Positions 11,196-23,500 of a stretch of DNA of 64,000 bases are shown piece after piece. A model generated the notes under the pieces. That model made no database searches. It was not told where the DNA came from and was given only the letters and a program-made list of their open reading frames with translations. Numbering within the stretch: the first letter of the stretch is position 1; each line of letters opens with the position of its first letter. Origin of the DNA: Coptis chinensis (lineage: Eukaryota; Streptophyta; Magnoliopsida; Ranunculales; Ranunculaceae); the NCBI GenBank assembly GCA_015680905.1, contig CM027378.1, forward strand, positions 84,845,501 through 84,909,500, in the 5' to 3' direction. A program made the position numbers and the translations under genes.

Positions 11196-12420
11196 AATGC
11201 TATAAGTTTAAGGTAACTTTCCCATTCGCAAGGCGACTTGATTCCCGAAAGCATTATGAAAAAGCTTTCGCGCGATGGATATTCCGTATAAACTTTGACG
11301 ACTTCGTCCACGGAAATAAGGTTTAAGGCGTCGCAAAGATGAACCAAAGCCAATGCAATTTTCTCTACTCGAGAATATCTTATTTCAGCAGTTGTAAGAG
11401 TCTTGCTAACAAAGAATATAGGACGCCCATCGCCACCGTTGACAAATAAGACGGCACTTACGGCATGATCAGTGGCGGCTAAATACAGACCTATAGGCTG
11501 CCCCGTTACTGGACTGGCAAGAACTGGAGGTTGGACTAAGTATGCTTTCAAATGATGAAATGCAAGTTCACAGTCCTCCGTCCAAATTACTGCGTCTTTC
11601 AATGTTTGGAAAAAATGACGACATCGATCAGAATACCGAGAGATAAAGCGATTTAGGGCAGCCAAGCGTCCTATAAGTCTTTGAATTTCTTTCTTTGACG
11701 TCGGAGAAGGCATTTCAAGGAAACCTCGAATCTGATCCGGATTTGCTTCAATTCCGCGTCTAGTCATCATGTATCCTAAGAATTTACCAGATGATAAACC
11801 AAAAGAACACTTTGCCGGATTCAAACGCATGTTGAAATTGGAGAGTCTGTCGAAAATAGCTTGCAAATCAGTAAGATGATCAGGTGCTTCTGTAGATTTG
11901 ACAACCATGTCGTCGATGTATGCTTCGACTGTCTTTCCGAGTAGGTCAGAAAAAATAGTGTTGACTAGCTTTTGATATGTGGCTCCAGCGTTTTTCAGAC
12001 CGAAAGGCATTACCTGGCAACAGTAAATGCCTTGGTCCGTAATGAATGCAGTGAACTCTTGGTCCTCAATGAATAACGGAATCTGATGATAACCAGAATA
12101 AGCATCCAAAAAAGACAAACGCTGAAACCCAGATGTTGCATCGACCATTTCAGATATACGAGGCAATGGATACGGATGAACCGGACAAGCCTTATTGAGA
12201 TTTGTGAAATCGATACAAACACGTAATTTGTCGTTATTTTTAGGCACTGCGACAACATTTGACATCCATGTTGGATAAGTCACGAGGGCCTTATAAAGTT
12301 AACGGACAAGAGGACGGTCGATTTCGTCTTTCACTTTCATCTTTCTAGGGGGCCATTCTTCGGGCTTTTGTCGAAACCGGGTTTTGCATTAGGATCAATG
12401 TCGAAGTTTATGACAAGCCA
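11147..12420 (-). pseudogene. Tat element reverse transcriptase and first RNase H
   Basis: The minus-strand frame contains KLRVCIDFTNLNKACP, the LDAYSGYHQI fingers/palm motif, MPFGLKNAGATYQ and the catalytic YIDDMVVKS, followed by the connection domain (LGYMMTRRGI) and the start of the RT-linked RNase H (IGLYLAATDHAVSAVLF). Together these synthesise the element's cDNA and remove the RNA template. A frameshift near 11320-11350 derails the end of the first RNase H, and the RT N-terminus near 12284-12440 is in other frames. The core motifs remain intact, so the element decayed only moderately. Confidence 0.88.
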
Positions 12421-12453
12421 CCGAAAGATCTATACAGGCATTTGCTCTATTTG

Positions 12454-13150
12454 TCAAGCAAACACATGATTATTCTTCAAGAATAACAAAATAAGCTCTT
12501 GTCTCTCCTCTTCCTCGAAGTTAAATTTTGAAATAAAAGTAGTCTCTTGAGGGAGTTGGCCAATTTGAACTTCTAAAAGTGAATCGATTTGTCGGGGTCC
12601 TTCAACATTTCTATTGGCAGAGTAAAATGAAGGTCGGGATGTCGTAATTGCTATTTGATGGCGTTGGAACTCAGAATAGTTAGATCCAACAACTTCGGAC
12701 TTCTTATAATCATCGAGAACATTGTCGTGGCAAATTAGATGATGCGGTTGATCAAAGACCACCTATGACTTTTTTATTGAATGGGAACTTGATGGCTTGA
12801 TGATATGTTGAGACAACAGGTTCCATATAATGAATCCAATCTCGACCAAGGATGACATTGTAAGGGGATTTACAATCCATCAATAAGAAATCAATATTGA
12901 CTTCCTTCCTCGTGATAAGAGTGACCGGGAGAGACACCTTTCCAACGCAATAAGTAGCGGTACCATCAAAACCAACGATAGGCGCATTTTCAGGGGTGAC
13001 CAAGTTATCAATAAAAGGAATACTGCGATAACACCCAGAAAACATGACGCTAGCTGAACTACCAATGTCGATCATTATACATTGTACACGATACCGATGA
13101 TAATGCTTGATTATCACGACAACATCATAATGAGGAACATGCACGCCCAT
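12454..13150 (-). pseudogene. Tat element aspartic protease and linker to RT
   Basis: The frame ending at 12752 carries MIDIGSSASVMF, the D-x-G-S/A-S active-site loop of retropepsins (Thr replaced by Ile), and downstream the typical Tat protease features VGFDGTATYCVG and YNVILGRDWI. The frame 12454-12762 is the linker that precedes RT. The protease would have processed the gag-pol polyprotein as a dimer. The two parts are in different frames, overlapping near 12752-12762. Confidence 0.75.
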
Positions 13151-13236
13151 TAGATCTTGGTCGGTGAAACATAATGGTTCATCTTCAATAGTCTCCGTCG
13201 GCGAAAACCTTCCACTAAATTGATCCCCGTTAACCG

Positions 13237-14276
13237 TTACAAATTAGGCGGATATTTGACTTTAGAACGACGAAAGCGGTTTTCGAGTATGGACAATGAA
13301 TCAATGATGGCATGTCCAACCTTAATGACATTGTGATCAGTGATAATTAAAGCTTGAGTTGTTACTTTCTTTCCGCACATATTGATCAAGTTTCCCATTC
13401 GTACAAGCTTTTCAATTCTTCCCCAAAGACCGACAATTCTCCGTCTCATGACCATAATCATTATGAAATTTCCACCATAATGATTTATCGCGAAGTTGTT
13501 TTAGTGTCGCCGCAAGGGGGAAACGGTGGAGTGAGCGGACTCTTATCCTTGATTTTGTCGTAAACTACCGCGATATTTGGTATTAAGCGGAGTTAATTCA
13601 AAATCGATAAAAGGCTTTTCGGTCCCCGCTTCGGAGTCTTCTTTCTTATCTGAGGCTTTCGACTAGGTTCTTTGTTGATCAAAAGTTGGATTCTTACGTT
13701 TATTTTGCTGATCATTGAAATCCTTTCCTTTATTATCTTTGTCACGAGAAGTTCGAAAGTACCGTCGTCTTCAACATTGATAAATTGTTGAACTCGCTGG
13801 TATAACGCACGTCGGGAAGATGGAATATCCCGAACAAGAGAGTTGTATAATCTATCTTTATCAAACAAGATAGCTTCTTTAAAAGCGTAAACCACCATTA
13901 GATCGGATTTCTCAGAAATCTCAGTTGCGACTTTTGGCGAAAACAGCGATAAAAACTACGGAGAGTTTCCTCACGTTGTTGCTTGATGTTGAAAAGAACT
14001 CGGACTCCATTTGGATGTTTGAGATTATGATGAAAACGTCTTGAAAACTTTTCGATTAAGTCCTTGAATCGACGTATAGAGCACGGAGGTAATTCGCTAA
14101 ACCATACCAACGCTTCCCCTTTTAATGTAGAAGGGAAAAGTTTGCATTTTAAAGCATCATCACCTCCCGATAAAACCAGTTTGTTTGTGAAATTAATCAC
14201 ATGAAGCATAGGGCAACCCTCGACATCATCATATTAATCAAACTCTGGTTGTTTGAAGTCTTTGTTATGAGTAGCC
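13237..14276 (-). pseudogene. Tat element gag, C-terminal part
   Basis: Two minus-strand frames (13898-14209 and 13593-13898) cover the Ty3-type gag core: LVLSGGDDALKCKLFPSTL, then GEALVWFSELPP and FSRRFHHNLKHPN, typical of capsid proteins of this superfamily. The segment is broken by frameshifts near 13898 and again toward 13590. At its 5' side (14277) the frame is cut by an Athila-type solo LTR, beyond which gag continues at 15742. No intact zinc knuckle was found. Confidence 0.75.
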
Positions 14277-15741
14277 TGATAAGCACCCAAAACTGTATTA
14301 TAAAAACATGTAGAGACATAACATTTCGGTCAATTTTGTGCTTAATAATCATGAAATAATCGCATCTTCGTGCTTTTTGCAGGTTGGAGCAACTAATATA
14401 AAAATTATGATAAAGCCAGCATTTAAGCACGGAATAGGGAGTATACACATGCCTTCCGATCAAGCCCATGTGAAGCCCAACAAATTCAGACTAAAGCCCA
14501 AAGACTCAAATAGTATAGAATCTAGTCAGAAACGGGATTACGTGCACAGAAGCATCAAACTTCCGAAGCTCATATCTCTTGAACCAGGACTCCGAATGCG
14601 ACGAGTGAGCTGCTCCGACGATCAGTGCGATGAACTCTACAAATAGGCGGGAAGTTGTAAAAATGCCAAAAGACCGGACTGCCACGGGACATCAGACGTG
14701 GACCCACTAGGCGGGCCCATAAGATTTGATGAGTCATCATGCAAGTCAAGACAAAGGTGCAAATAATTGGTGCAAATTTGACACCTTGCATGAAGTTAAT
14801 GAGTTAGTTGGATTTAGGTGATGATTATCTAAAAAAATGAAAGGTGTCAAATGGGGGTTAGTTGTGGATAAGTGAAAAATAAATGAGAGGAGAGTGTTTC
14901 ACGTGGGAGAAGAGAAAAAGGCTCTCTTATGTAAAGGGGGGCTGATTTTGGGAGTTGGAAGCTTTTACTTCCTTGACTTTTACTTTTCATTTACATCCAT
15001 GTCTTTAATTTTGTTTTTAGTTCTTAGTTTTTAGAGAAAAGCTTGTAACTTGTTAATGGGGAACTCTCTCTAGTTTTTAATAAACTCTTCTTCATTTAGG
15101 TAAACAGGTTGTAGTTTTCTTGTTTCATTCTCTTTCTTTTTCATTTCACATATCTTCTTGTAGTTTAATTCAATCCTAGGATCATGAGCTAAAACTCTCC
15201 CAAGGGAGGGTTAATGATGCTCATGTGAGGATCATGCTACAAATTTAGGATTCCAAAATCACTACTTAAAAGACTTAGGTTCTATTTTTCATCCCGTCCC
15301 AAAATGACGAGATTGACAATTATCGATCAATTGTTGTAAAGTAGAACTAGGAGTTGGAATGATATTTCGAGGAGATGAAATATCATTTCAATTCTACATG
15401 CTAGCATGATATGTTTAGAGATAGGTATATTATGTTAGGGATTTGAGATGGTAGTGACCTGTTTCTAAAAGACTTGTAGCTAGGCCTTGCATGAGTAGGA
15501 TTAATCATTCCCTATCTCTCTCTCTCTTTCATTTAACTATAAACAAACTTACAAATTTTAGATAACTTGTATAAAAAAAATCTATCTATAAAATCCTTCT
15601 CACTTAGTTCTCCAAAGTGTAGATTCCAGTTGTGATCATTTAAATTCTTGTCTTAGAAGTTGGAACGAAACCCCTACTCGAACTAGATTGACATTCTCAA
15701 AGAAAAAAAAATAGTGAGTAAGGAATTATTGAGTTTTAGCA
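14277..15741 (+). repeat. Athila-type solo LTR nested in Tat gag
   Basis: Begins TGATAAGCACCCAAAACTGTA, closely resembling the start of the two Athila LTRs in this window (31872 and 42559). It has an Athila-like length (1465 bp), a TAATAAACTC-like polyadenylation region near 15080, and ends in CA at 15740-15741. The host gag frame is interrupted exactly between these points. No matching second LTR or internal region is present, so it is a solo LTR left by LTR-LTR recombination. Flanks share GTAG (14271-14274 and 15743-15746), a weak remnant of the target duplication. Confidence 0.7.
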
Positions 15742-16670
15742 CGTAGTAAGTCAACTTCTAAAAACACTGAAAAGTGCTAAGATCATAGCCCTTTGGACGG
15801 CGAGAGAAAATTTGTCCAAAATACCATCTTCAACAGCCAGATTTTCTAGTGTCAATTCAAAAGGATCGCTGTCCAGAAGAGCTTTTTTAATCATTTCTCT
15901 GACACGTTGAGGAGTCATCAGATCCGTATATGTTGGATCGTGATCATAGTCACGATGATGCCTATGGGAGCGAACATAACGAGAAGAAAACGACAAAGAT
16001 TCATCGTTTCCGTGTCGAGATGATTGTGGATGGTACGTTGGGCTTTCAGTACGATAATGTTCAGAATGATAAGAACCGCGTTGCTGAAGTGTTTCACCAT
16101 ACTGATGGTTCCGATCATGAGTGCGATCATTATTCGCTCGCCACTCGAATTCCTCGGGACTTGCCGATAATTTGTAGGATCGTGGGGTGCATTCGGACGA
16201 TTATTAGCAGTACCTTGCCTACCGAGAACGTGACCAAGTGGGTGGAGATTTCTCGACTGAGGTCGGGGAATTCGTCGCCCATTACTCTTAACTCGTTGAT
16301 GGCTGTTGCGAATATCGCGAATCTCATCCTCACTACTTAAACGATCCCACACACTATTATGTCGTTGGCGTGTGTGACGTTGTGGTGTGACAGATACAAC
16401 ATCATCTGCGAGTGGAGCTGCGTCGTTTAAGATGGCCAGAGTAATTATTTCGTTTCGCGAACGTCTTTAACTTTTGAAGAAGTGCTTCTCGAGACATATG
16501 ACTTACATTATCCGCATCAGATACTGGAGAATTGTCAGAGGCAATAACCTCACGTTAAATAATTTGGCGCATTGGTGGAACGACAGTATTAGAAGGTATT
16601 ATGCTGTCAGCGCCAAGTTGTCCTTGACCATCATGTTCGTGATGATCGTCAGTAATCACATCGGGACCTT
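15742..16670 (-). pseudogene. Tat element gag, N-terminal part
   Basis: A minus-strand low-complexity, Arg/His/Ser-rich N-terminal gag region leads into a recognisable motif (YTDLMTPQRVREMIKKALLD, 15751-15996), the usual entry to the gag core in Tat elements. Upstream, coding-like sequence continues in shifting frames (VSHMSREALLQKLKTFAKR near 16440-16500) up to the LTR at 16670, interrupted by a TAA and a TGA. The reading frame seems to remain open into the LTR (CKVHGERVKRHYKRD), which is unusual and may mean the LTR/internal boundary has been rearranged. Plus-strand frames in this area are shadows. Confidence 0.6.
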
Positions 16671-17205
16671 GATCACGCTTATAATGCCTCTTCACTCTTT
16701 CACCGTGCACTTTGCACCTTGTTTCGACCAAATATGATCAAAACACCAAGTGTTGATGAAAAAGACGAAGAACGTAGAAAAGTAATTAGAAAAATGATGG
16801 TGATCGGGGAATGATGAGATCAGCATCTACGCGGTTGCTCACGCATTACCCAAATTATTAGTGGGATCAAGTCTCAAGAACGTAGTTCTGAATGAAAAAT
16901 AGTTTGGTATTTATATAGGTAGAGTAGAGAGTCCTTGTAGCTCAAGTAATCTTGTAGCTTGAGTAATTGTGATATACTATAACTTTCAACTGATAATTAT
17001 CTCTTTGACAAGAAACGAATCTGGACATAAATCAACGTACATTAGTGGCAAGCCATGTGGCTAAGGTTCAGCCTTAGCCACATGAGTTAATGGGCCTGTA
17101 CATTGATCCATGATATTGCGAATTGGGCTTTAGCCCTGTCGATTAAACGAATAAAGTGGAGACTCCTACCAATGAACGTTTGCCACGTAGGTGGGGGTCG
17201 AAACA
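16671..17205 (-). repeat. 5' LTR of the Tat element
   Basis: Direct-repeat partner of 4399-4929, differing by a few single bases and one altered patch (16815-16850). Contains TATTTATATAGG near 16909, a TATA-like promoter element on the plus strand. The outer end is CA at 17204-17205, matching the inner boundary of the left copy. Confidence 0.85.
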
Positions 17206-18021
17206 CACCTGCTGCTAACTACTCAATCATTATACTTAATTTGACTCTCAAAGAACCAACATTGCATTGCATTATGTTAATTAAGTTGAAGCTCAAAACC
17301 TGCTAAAGTTCTGCATGTGGAGTTGGGTGCTAATAACATTTTCATAATGGAGACCAATAACCAATGTAAGAATTCAGCGATGCAACTAGCTAGCATCCAT
17401 AATTTCTTCCTTTGGTCGCCTCCATATAGATGGATTGAAAAAAACAACACTCCATCATTTGAATCATTCAATCTCCATACACATGAAATAAGATCCACAT
17501 TATATTGAAAGTTTTTAAATTGTAATCTTGCCACATAACCATCTTCCGGAAAACTATTATTTACACATTTAATTCACTCCACATATTCACTCTAAATATT
17601 AACAGTGTCCAATACACTTTTTTCTAATTGTTTCCAAATCCGATCGTTTCTAAATAAAAATAATAATAATAATAATTGTTTTTTTAAGCTAGCTACAAAT
17701 TCTTTCTCTGTCCAAGCTACCTACTTATTTAAACCAACAAAAAAAAAAATTGATGGTAGAGCATCAAAAATCTAATTGAACAAAGAAGTTTTTTCCTTAT
17801 TGAACTTTTTAATTTACTATTCTAATTTACATGCATTCATTCCTTTCTCCAATTTTTCTTTCCTAGCATGTGCAATGCACGTGCCCATTTACTAGTGATT
17901 AGTAGATCATATACACAAAATATTAGGTTTTAAATCATTTTATATGTGAAGTTGTTGGTTGTTTTAGATTTGATCCTTATTTAAGATACTTTTAGGAGCT
18001 GCGCTGTATATGAACAGATTT
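17206..18021. other. AT-rich spacer without a gene
   Basis: No coding signal. A stretch near 17896-17960 (AGTAGATCATATACACAAAATATTAG) resembles one arm of the adjacent fold-back element at 18022-18375, suggesting a related fragment. Confidence 0.5.
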
Positions 18022-18375
18022 CGTTTACCATACTTTTTATACCATAGTTTATACCATGCCCAACAACTTCACCTACAACGCGAATTATAACATATTTTTT
18101 TGTGGATGTGTTCAACTAACCATGAAGATCACTTCTATAAAATTTCAACTCATTTGATACTATTTAACTATGTCAAAAGACGATTGCGAAATTGAATAAT
18201 CTGAGCCGTTAAAAAAAATTCAAAATTGACAATAATTTTTAACTATGTTAGAAATTTCCAAATGAGCTGAATTTTTATAGAAAATCTATCCATAGTTAGG
18301 AGATCATATTCACAAAAATATTAGCTTTTAACTCATATTGTAAAGGGGCATGGTATAAAAAAACCATGGTAAACG
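18022..18375. repeat. Fold-back (MITE-like) element
   Basis: A 354-bp segment whose halves are inverted copies: CGTTTACCATACTTTTTATACC...ATGCCC on the left is matched by GGGGCATGGTATAAA...ATGGTAAACG on the right, and the inner parts (TTTTTGTGGATGTGTTCAAC / CATATTCACAAAAATATTAG) pair as well. It has no coding capacity. Length, AT content and near-complete palindromy are typical of MITEs or fold-back elements. Flanks share only GAT, so I cannot assign a superfamily. Confidence 0.65.
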
Positions 18376-18382
18376 GATCCCT

Positions 18383-18408
18383 TATATATATATATATATA
18401 TATATATA
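18383..18408. repeat. (TA)n microsatellite
   Basis: Thirteen uninterrupted TA units directly after the fold-back element. Confidence 0.95.
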
Positions 18409-19588
18409 AACACGAGAAAGAAATCAGCATATAATGGGGGCTTACTATTTGGATATCAATGATTGTCAAGTTACAGATCTACAAGAATTGGTGATTGTTT
18501 CAGGAAAGAAATTATCATTGAAGGAGTTGTACCATAATGTTTTGTCGAGATAAATTTGAAATTGATGAGAGCGAAAAATTGAACATTATCATGGGTACTT
18601 ATATGTTTTTGTTTGTTGATGACTTCAACTCAACTTTATTCATTGAGACTCTCGTATTAACAAAAAAAAAATTGAAACATGAAATTTGATAAAATTTAAC
18701 AATAAAAACAATAATAGTCATTTCGGGCATTTTATATAACAAAAAACAGACAAATTGCTATAACTTTTATTTTAGTTATTGAGAAGGGTTGTTTATTTAT
18801 ATAGTTAATTAGCGGCTCTATTAAACAGAAAAGCAACAACAATAGCCCGTGAAGCTTAAAGGACGGTGGGACACTTGCTTGAAAAAAACACTCAATCTAT
18901 CTAACATTTCCTTAATTTTCAATATAAATTTGAACTTACCTAGCAAAAATAAATAAATAAATAAAAATGGTATAAAAATATAGAGGGGCAACAACCCAAC
19001 AAAACTCTCTACTTTCTGAGCAAGTCTCATACTTCAACTAATGCTATATTTTTTAAAAATGGAAACAAGAGTGAAAAAAATGGCAACTTTAGGACATCAC
19101 CAATACGTGCAAACCCTCAAAATAGAGGGCCACATCAGCATTTTAAAGGTTGGCTTAAAGGAGAAATTTGAAATGAAGGACCTATAAATGAGGAGTTCTA
19201 CAACACAACTTCTAAAATCAACAATAAATTCCTGAGAGATTTAACAATCCAGTTGAAATTGGACTGGTGGTAATGTTTGTGACTTGGGTAAGCTGGGGAG
19301 TGGACATGTTGCAAATTCCAAGTCTTAGAAATAACAAAGTTGTATTTTTTTTATGTTTTCGAGTGTTTTATATCATAAACAATTTTAAAAAACAATTGCA
19401 AGCTTCTCGTCAGTTGAAATCTTCATGGATATACTTATTTCACGAAACGGGCTAAGTCTTTTAAAACTGTGAGTATGGTAAGTTGGAAACTATAGAAGTC
19501 TGTATAGAGACTATATTGGAGTCCAATTTTTTATCAGGGAGAAAGTAACTCTTAAGGACATTTTTTTTTTGTAAACACTGACAAGAAC
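18409..19588. other. AT-rich spacer without a gene
   Basis: Homopolymeric A/T runs, stop-rich in all frames; nothing recognisable. Confidence 0.5.
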
Positions 19589-19680
19589 CGGGTAGATGAA
19601 ATGTCAAGTATACCCTTGACGCGAAATTAAAAACGGTTCGGGTAGATGAAATGTCAAGTATATCCCTAATGTGAAATAAT
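19589..19680. repeat. Two ~50-bp tandem copies
   Basis: CGGGTAGATGAAATGTCAAG starts at 19589 and again at 19639, each followed by similar sequence (TATACCCTTGACGCGAAAT / TATATCCCTAATGTGAAAT). Confidence 0.8.
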
Positions 19681-19721
19681 AAGTAGTCCGACCCCACCGA
19701 AACGACCCAGTATATATAGTA

Positions 19722-20092
19722 CGAACAATCATTATTCATACCTATTTAGTGTATGTATAAACAATCATTGTTCATACCTCATCATGAGCTATGATCAATC
19801 ATTGTTTATATGAACAATCATACCTATTTGGATAAACAATCAATGTTCATACCTTAATATAATGTACGATTAATAAGAACACCTATTGGAATATTGTTCA
19901 TACTTATTTGGAGTATGAACAATCAATGTTTATATATATCTCAACATAATGTATGATCAACAAGAACACATATTAAAGTATGAACAATCATTGTTTATAC
20001 CTCAACATATTGCATGAGGTATGTTAACCTGTTTTGGTATGAACAATCAATGTTCATACATCAACATAATGTATGAACACTTATTGTTCATA
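19722..20092. repeat. Cluster of palindromic AACAATCATTGTTCATA repeats
   Basis: Short imperfect palindromes of the type TATGAACAATCATTGTTCATA recur at least eight times (near 19724, 19757, 19791, 19841, 19916, 19978, 20038, 20070), separated by CCTCAACATAATGTATGA-like spacers. Each unit can form a small hairpin. There is no coding content. Confidence 0.7.
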
Positions 20093-20500
20093 GCAAAACG
20101 ACTGAAATAATAAAATTGGAAAATATTTATTTCAAATCTGAACTATTTGTCTTTACGAGTTATTTTCACTTGAAAATTCGTTTTCCGAATGATTTACACC
20201 TAAAAATTGTCTTTGAGAGTGATTTAAAAAACACACTGGTTCTATAAGCACAAATGGGCTATGGGACGAATGTCTTGTGTTTGTATTCGGCTCTCTTAAA
20301 TTAACCAGTTTTGAATTCCCGATTTTGAGGCGACACAATCTGCGACTATGTTTCACGGCTAGGTGTGTTAGGCCGCCGGCAGAAAATATTTCGAAACTAA
20401 TCTTTCAAAACCGATATATTTCGCCCCAATTCGTAAAATATCAGCGATATTTTTGGTCTACTCATCTCTACATGACAAAAGAAAACGTTATCTATCTCCT

Positions 20501-20508
20501 TATAAAAT
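20501..20508 (+). promoter_or_regulatory. TATA box of the TatA gene
   Basis: TATAAAAT, 52 bp upstream of the start codon at 20560, in pyrimidine-rich context (CTATCTCCT). The spacing implies a short 5' UTR of roughly 20-30 nt. Confidence 0.6.
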
Positions 20509-20559
20509 CTCCTAACTTACAAACCAAAGAAAAATGAGACACCTACTAAAAAATCAACA

Positions 20560-23500
20560 ATGGAAATCTCTGCAATAATAACTTGTTCAGTTCCAAAAAC
20601 GCCCTTTTCTTCATGCAACTCTTCCTTATTCAACAATGGTAGCAGAACTATTCTCTTGAACAACAACAAGAAGAGGACTAGTTGTTTGGTTTTGAACAGA
20701 AACAGAAGTCGAAAGGGTCTTACAGTGAGAAGTTTGTTTGGTCTTGGTGTTCCTGAGCTTGTTGTTATAGCTGGTGTTGCTGCTCTTGTTTTTGGACCCA
20801 AGAAGTTACCTGAAGTTGGAAAGAGTATTGGCAAAACTGTTAAAAGCTTTCAACAGGTTAGTTTTGTTTGACTTTTTTGTTTGTTTGTTTGTTCATTTCT
20901 GTGATTAATGTGTAGTTTAAATGGTTTGGAGTATAAAGATTAGATTTTTATGTTTGTTTGGCATTAGTTTTGAAGGGAAGGTTGGATGTTTTCAAGTTTT
21001 TTTGGAATTAGAGAGAAGCTGATATGTGGTAACTCTGCTTGTTTATTGAATTATATTGACTTGAGTGACATTTTTCGCCTAGTTTGGGTAGTATCACTAG
21101 GAGAGGATCAGGGGAGTAGTGATCTTATTATGTTTTTACTAAGTAAGAGAGGAGGAAGTGCAATGGTTCACTAATTTGTGTTTTCCTATAAGTTGGCTTT
21201 TGTAACCCAATCCAACCATCAAGACAGACTGTTGATTGGTTCAACATTGTTTCATAAATTGTAATTATGGTAGTTTGATATTTCAGTCAGAGTGAGGGTA
21301 GCCGTTAGAAGACCGTATCCATTTAGGTTTGGACAACTATAAAGCATGATTCTATTAGGTAGAACAAGAATGGAGTTCTGAGACTCCCTTCTGAAGGCCT
21401 GCTGGTTTACTGCATAATAAGTACCAGTGCTTTAAAGAGTACAAATGATTCCATGTGGGACTTCTTTTAGAGGATGGAGTTGTAAAAAGTACAAGACCTG
21501 GAGGGCATTTGAGAACTTAAAAGTAGAACGATATGGTTCGATTTATAGGCTTATAGCAATAATGAATTTATGATCAAGACCAGACTGAAGTTTATGATGA
21601 CAATGAAGATTCTTAAAGAGATATATATATCTGGAATCAAATGGCATAGTAGGAAGCTTATTCTTTTTGTGAACAGGTCTTATGATGCTACAATAAATTA
21701 GTTTGACAATCTGAAGCATAAAGCACTATACTAAACTTCAAGGAAGATCATCCTTGATTGATTCAATGAAGATGAGAATATCAAGAAATGGTGCCTCCTT
21801 CCTGACTTTATCTTATCAACTCAGGTTCACTGAAAACGTCCTAGGTTCTGTTGAAATCTCACAGGTTTCTATTTAAATCAAAAGTAACCATCATGTCTAA
21901 AGACTATTGATCTAATACAATCATAAGTAGCAACTCTGGTGAACAGGATTAGCTGCTATTGCTTTCATTATAACAAAGATTGAATGAGGTGTGGACTCTA
22001 GCAATAAGCCAAGAACAGAAATTTTCTTATTTCTATAAGTATTGCCCATTTGTGTTGCATCCTCAAGTAGGCATTGTGGTCTTATTCAGCCCACATTTAA
22101 TCCCTTCTCCCTTATATCTGTGCCTTGGCAATGTGGAAATCGAGAAATTCAACTGCAAATTACCTTTTTTCAATTGGACCACATCATCACTTTCAAAGCG
22201 TTAAATGGTATGCATTCTCATAATAGTGTTTCAGTCTCTCCATGTAGAGGGTACTTTTCATTATGTATAATGTCGTGTCCTTGCCGTTGCCACTTCTAAA
22301 GCTTTAATCATTTTTGTAACGTTCTACTACTTCGAGGATACTGCCTCACCATCGTTTGCTCTGAAACTTTTATCTTAGCAGCTATTAGCCTATTCTCCAT
22401 AGTGAGTTGTAATTCTATTCCAGCATCTAATATGTGTATGCTTTAGTTGTAACTCTATTCTAGTTTCTATTATGTGTATATTATCGTTAATCACTAATCA
22501 GGAATGCCCAAGTTATTCCCTTCTAATCATCAATGACCTCTGTTTCTTGCTTAGTTGAATCTCTCTACTCGTTTTTTCTCTTGTTCAGTTGAGGTGCATG
22601 GATATGCAGTTCACATTCCCTTTTCTTTTCTTTTCTTTTTCTTTTGGCTGTAAACTAGTAAGCTAAATGAACAGTCCATCGTTGTTTGTCTTCCATGCCC
22701 CATATGATCTTAATTGCATAGATAGATGATCATCCTGATTTGGATGGAGAATAGAGAAGTAAGATAAGATCCTGATATTTATAAACTATAAAGATAGACA
22801 CTCATCTAGAACATGGTCTGATTACCTTGCCACCTTGTATTAAATGGATCTTCTGGGGTAGAACTTGTTGGGGCACAAAGTACGTCTGTATCTTAGCTTC
22901 ATTTTACTGTATTGTAATACATTGATAATTCTCTACAGATGACACCCATGGAAATGTGAAGAAAGGTTTTGCTACAAGAAACTTTCTAGTAGGCTGGTAG
23001 TAAGTGCTTTGTAGAAACTCATTAGAGTGAGCAGCAGCTTGACTAGAATGTATGAAGGAAAAGACATAAAAACTAGCTGAGGAAACACCATTGTACAATA
23101 TAATATTGACTGGATGGGAAGTTTACTTTCCAAAATCAGAACCCTTGGAATTCAAAGAGAAACGCCATTGAAAAATATAATACTGACTGGATGCTGGTAA
23201 TAATAGATTGCGCATACAGGACATGCAACTTTGGTAGCAGGTCATCCCCAAATAATAGAACGTTATTCTTGTCATTAGTCTTTGTCGTGGTTCTGCAATA
23301 TCTGAATGCTATTTTCCACTGTCACGAGAAGTGATCATTCTCATTTTCTTTGCAGATATTTATTATGCTTGACTATATATTCATTATTGATGGTTTCTCT
23401 CCTCATCTATATACTACCCCTTTCCTAGAAACATAAATTGAATATTACAAAATTTGCAGGCAGCGAAGGAGTTTGAGTCGGAACTGAAAAAAGAACCCGA

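Larger units (their letters stand above)
4399..17205 (-). mobile_element. Tat-lineage Ty3/gypsy LTR retrotransposon, decayed
   Basis: About 12.8 kb between two same-orientation ~530-bp repeats (4399-4929 and 16671-17205). In minus orientation the order is 5' LTR, gag, protease, reverse transcriptase, RNase H, a second RNase H, integrase, a tandem repeat array, an antisense gene, polypurine tract, 3' LTR. RT before integrase makes it Ty3/gypsy. The second, cellular-type RNase H and the long non-pol 3' region are hallmarks of the Tat lineage (Grande, Ogre and relatives). gag-pol carries many stops and frameshifts, a deletion before the integrase core, and a 1.5-kb solo LTR in gag, so it is non-autonomous now. 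I could not find a convincing primer-binding site next to the right LTR or a matching target duplication; the outer ends are therefore approximate. Confidence 0.88.

Noticed and set aside
15930..16340. 136-codon plus-strand open frame
   Set aside because: Shadow of the Tat gag N-terminal region, which reads on the minus strand with the YTDLMTPQRVREMIKK motif.
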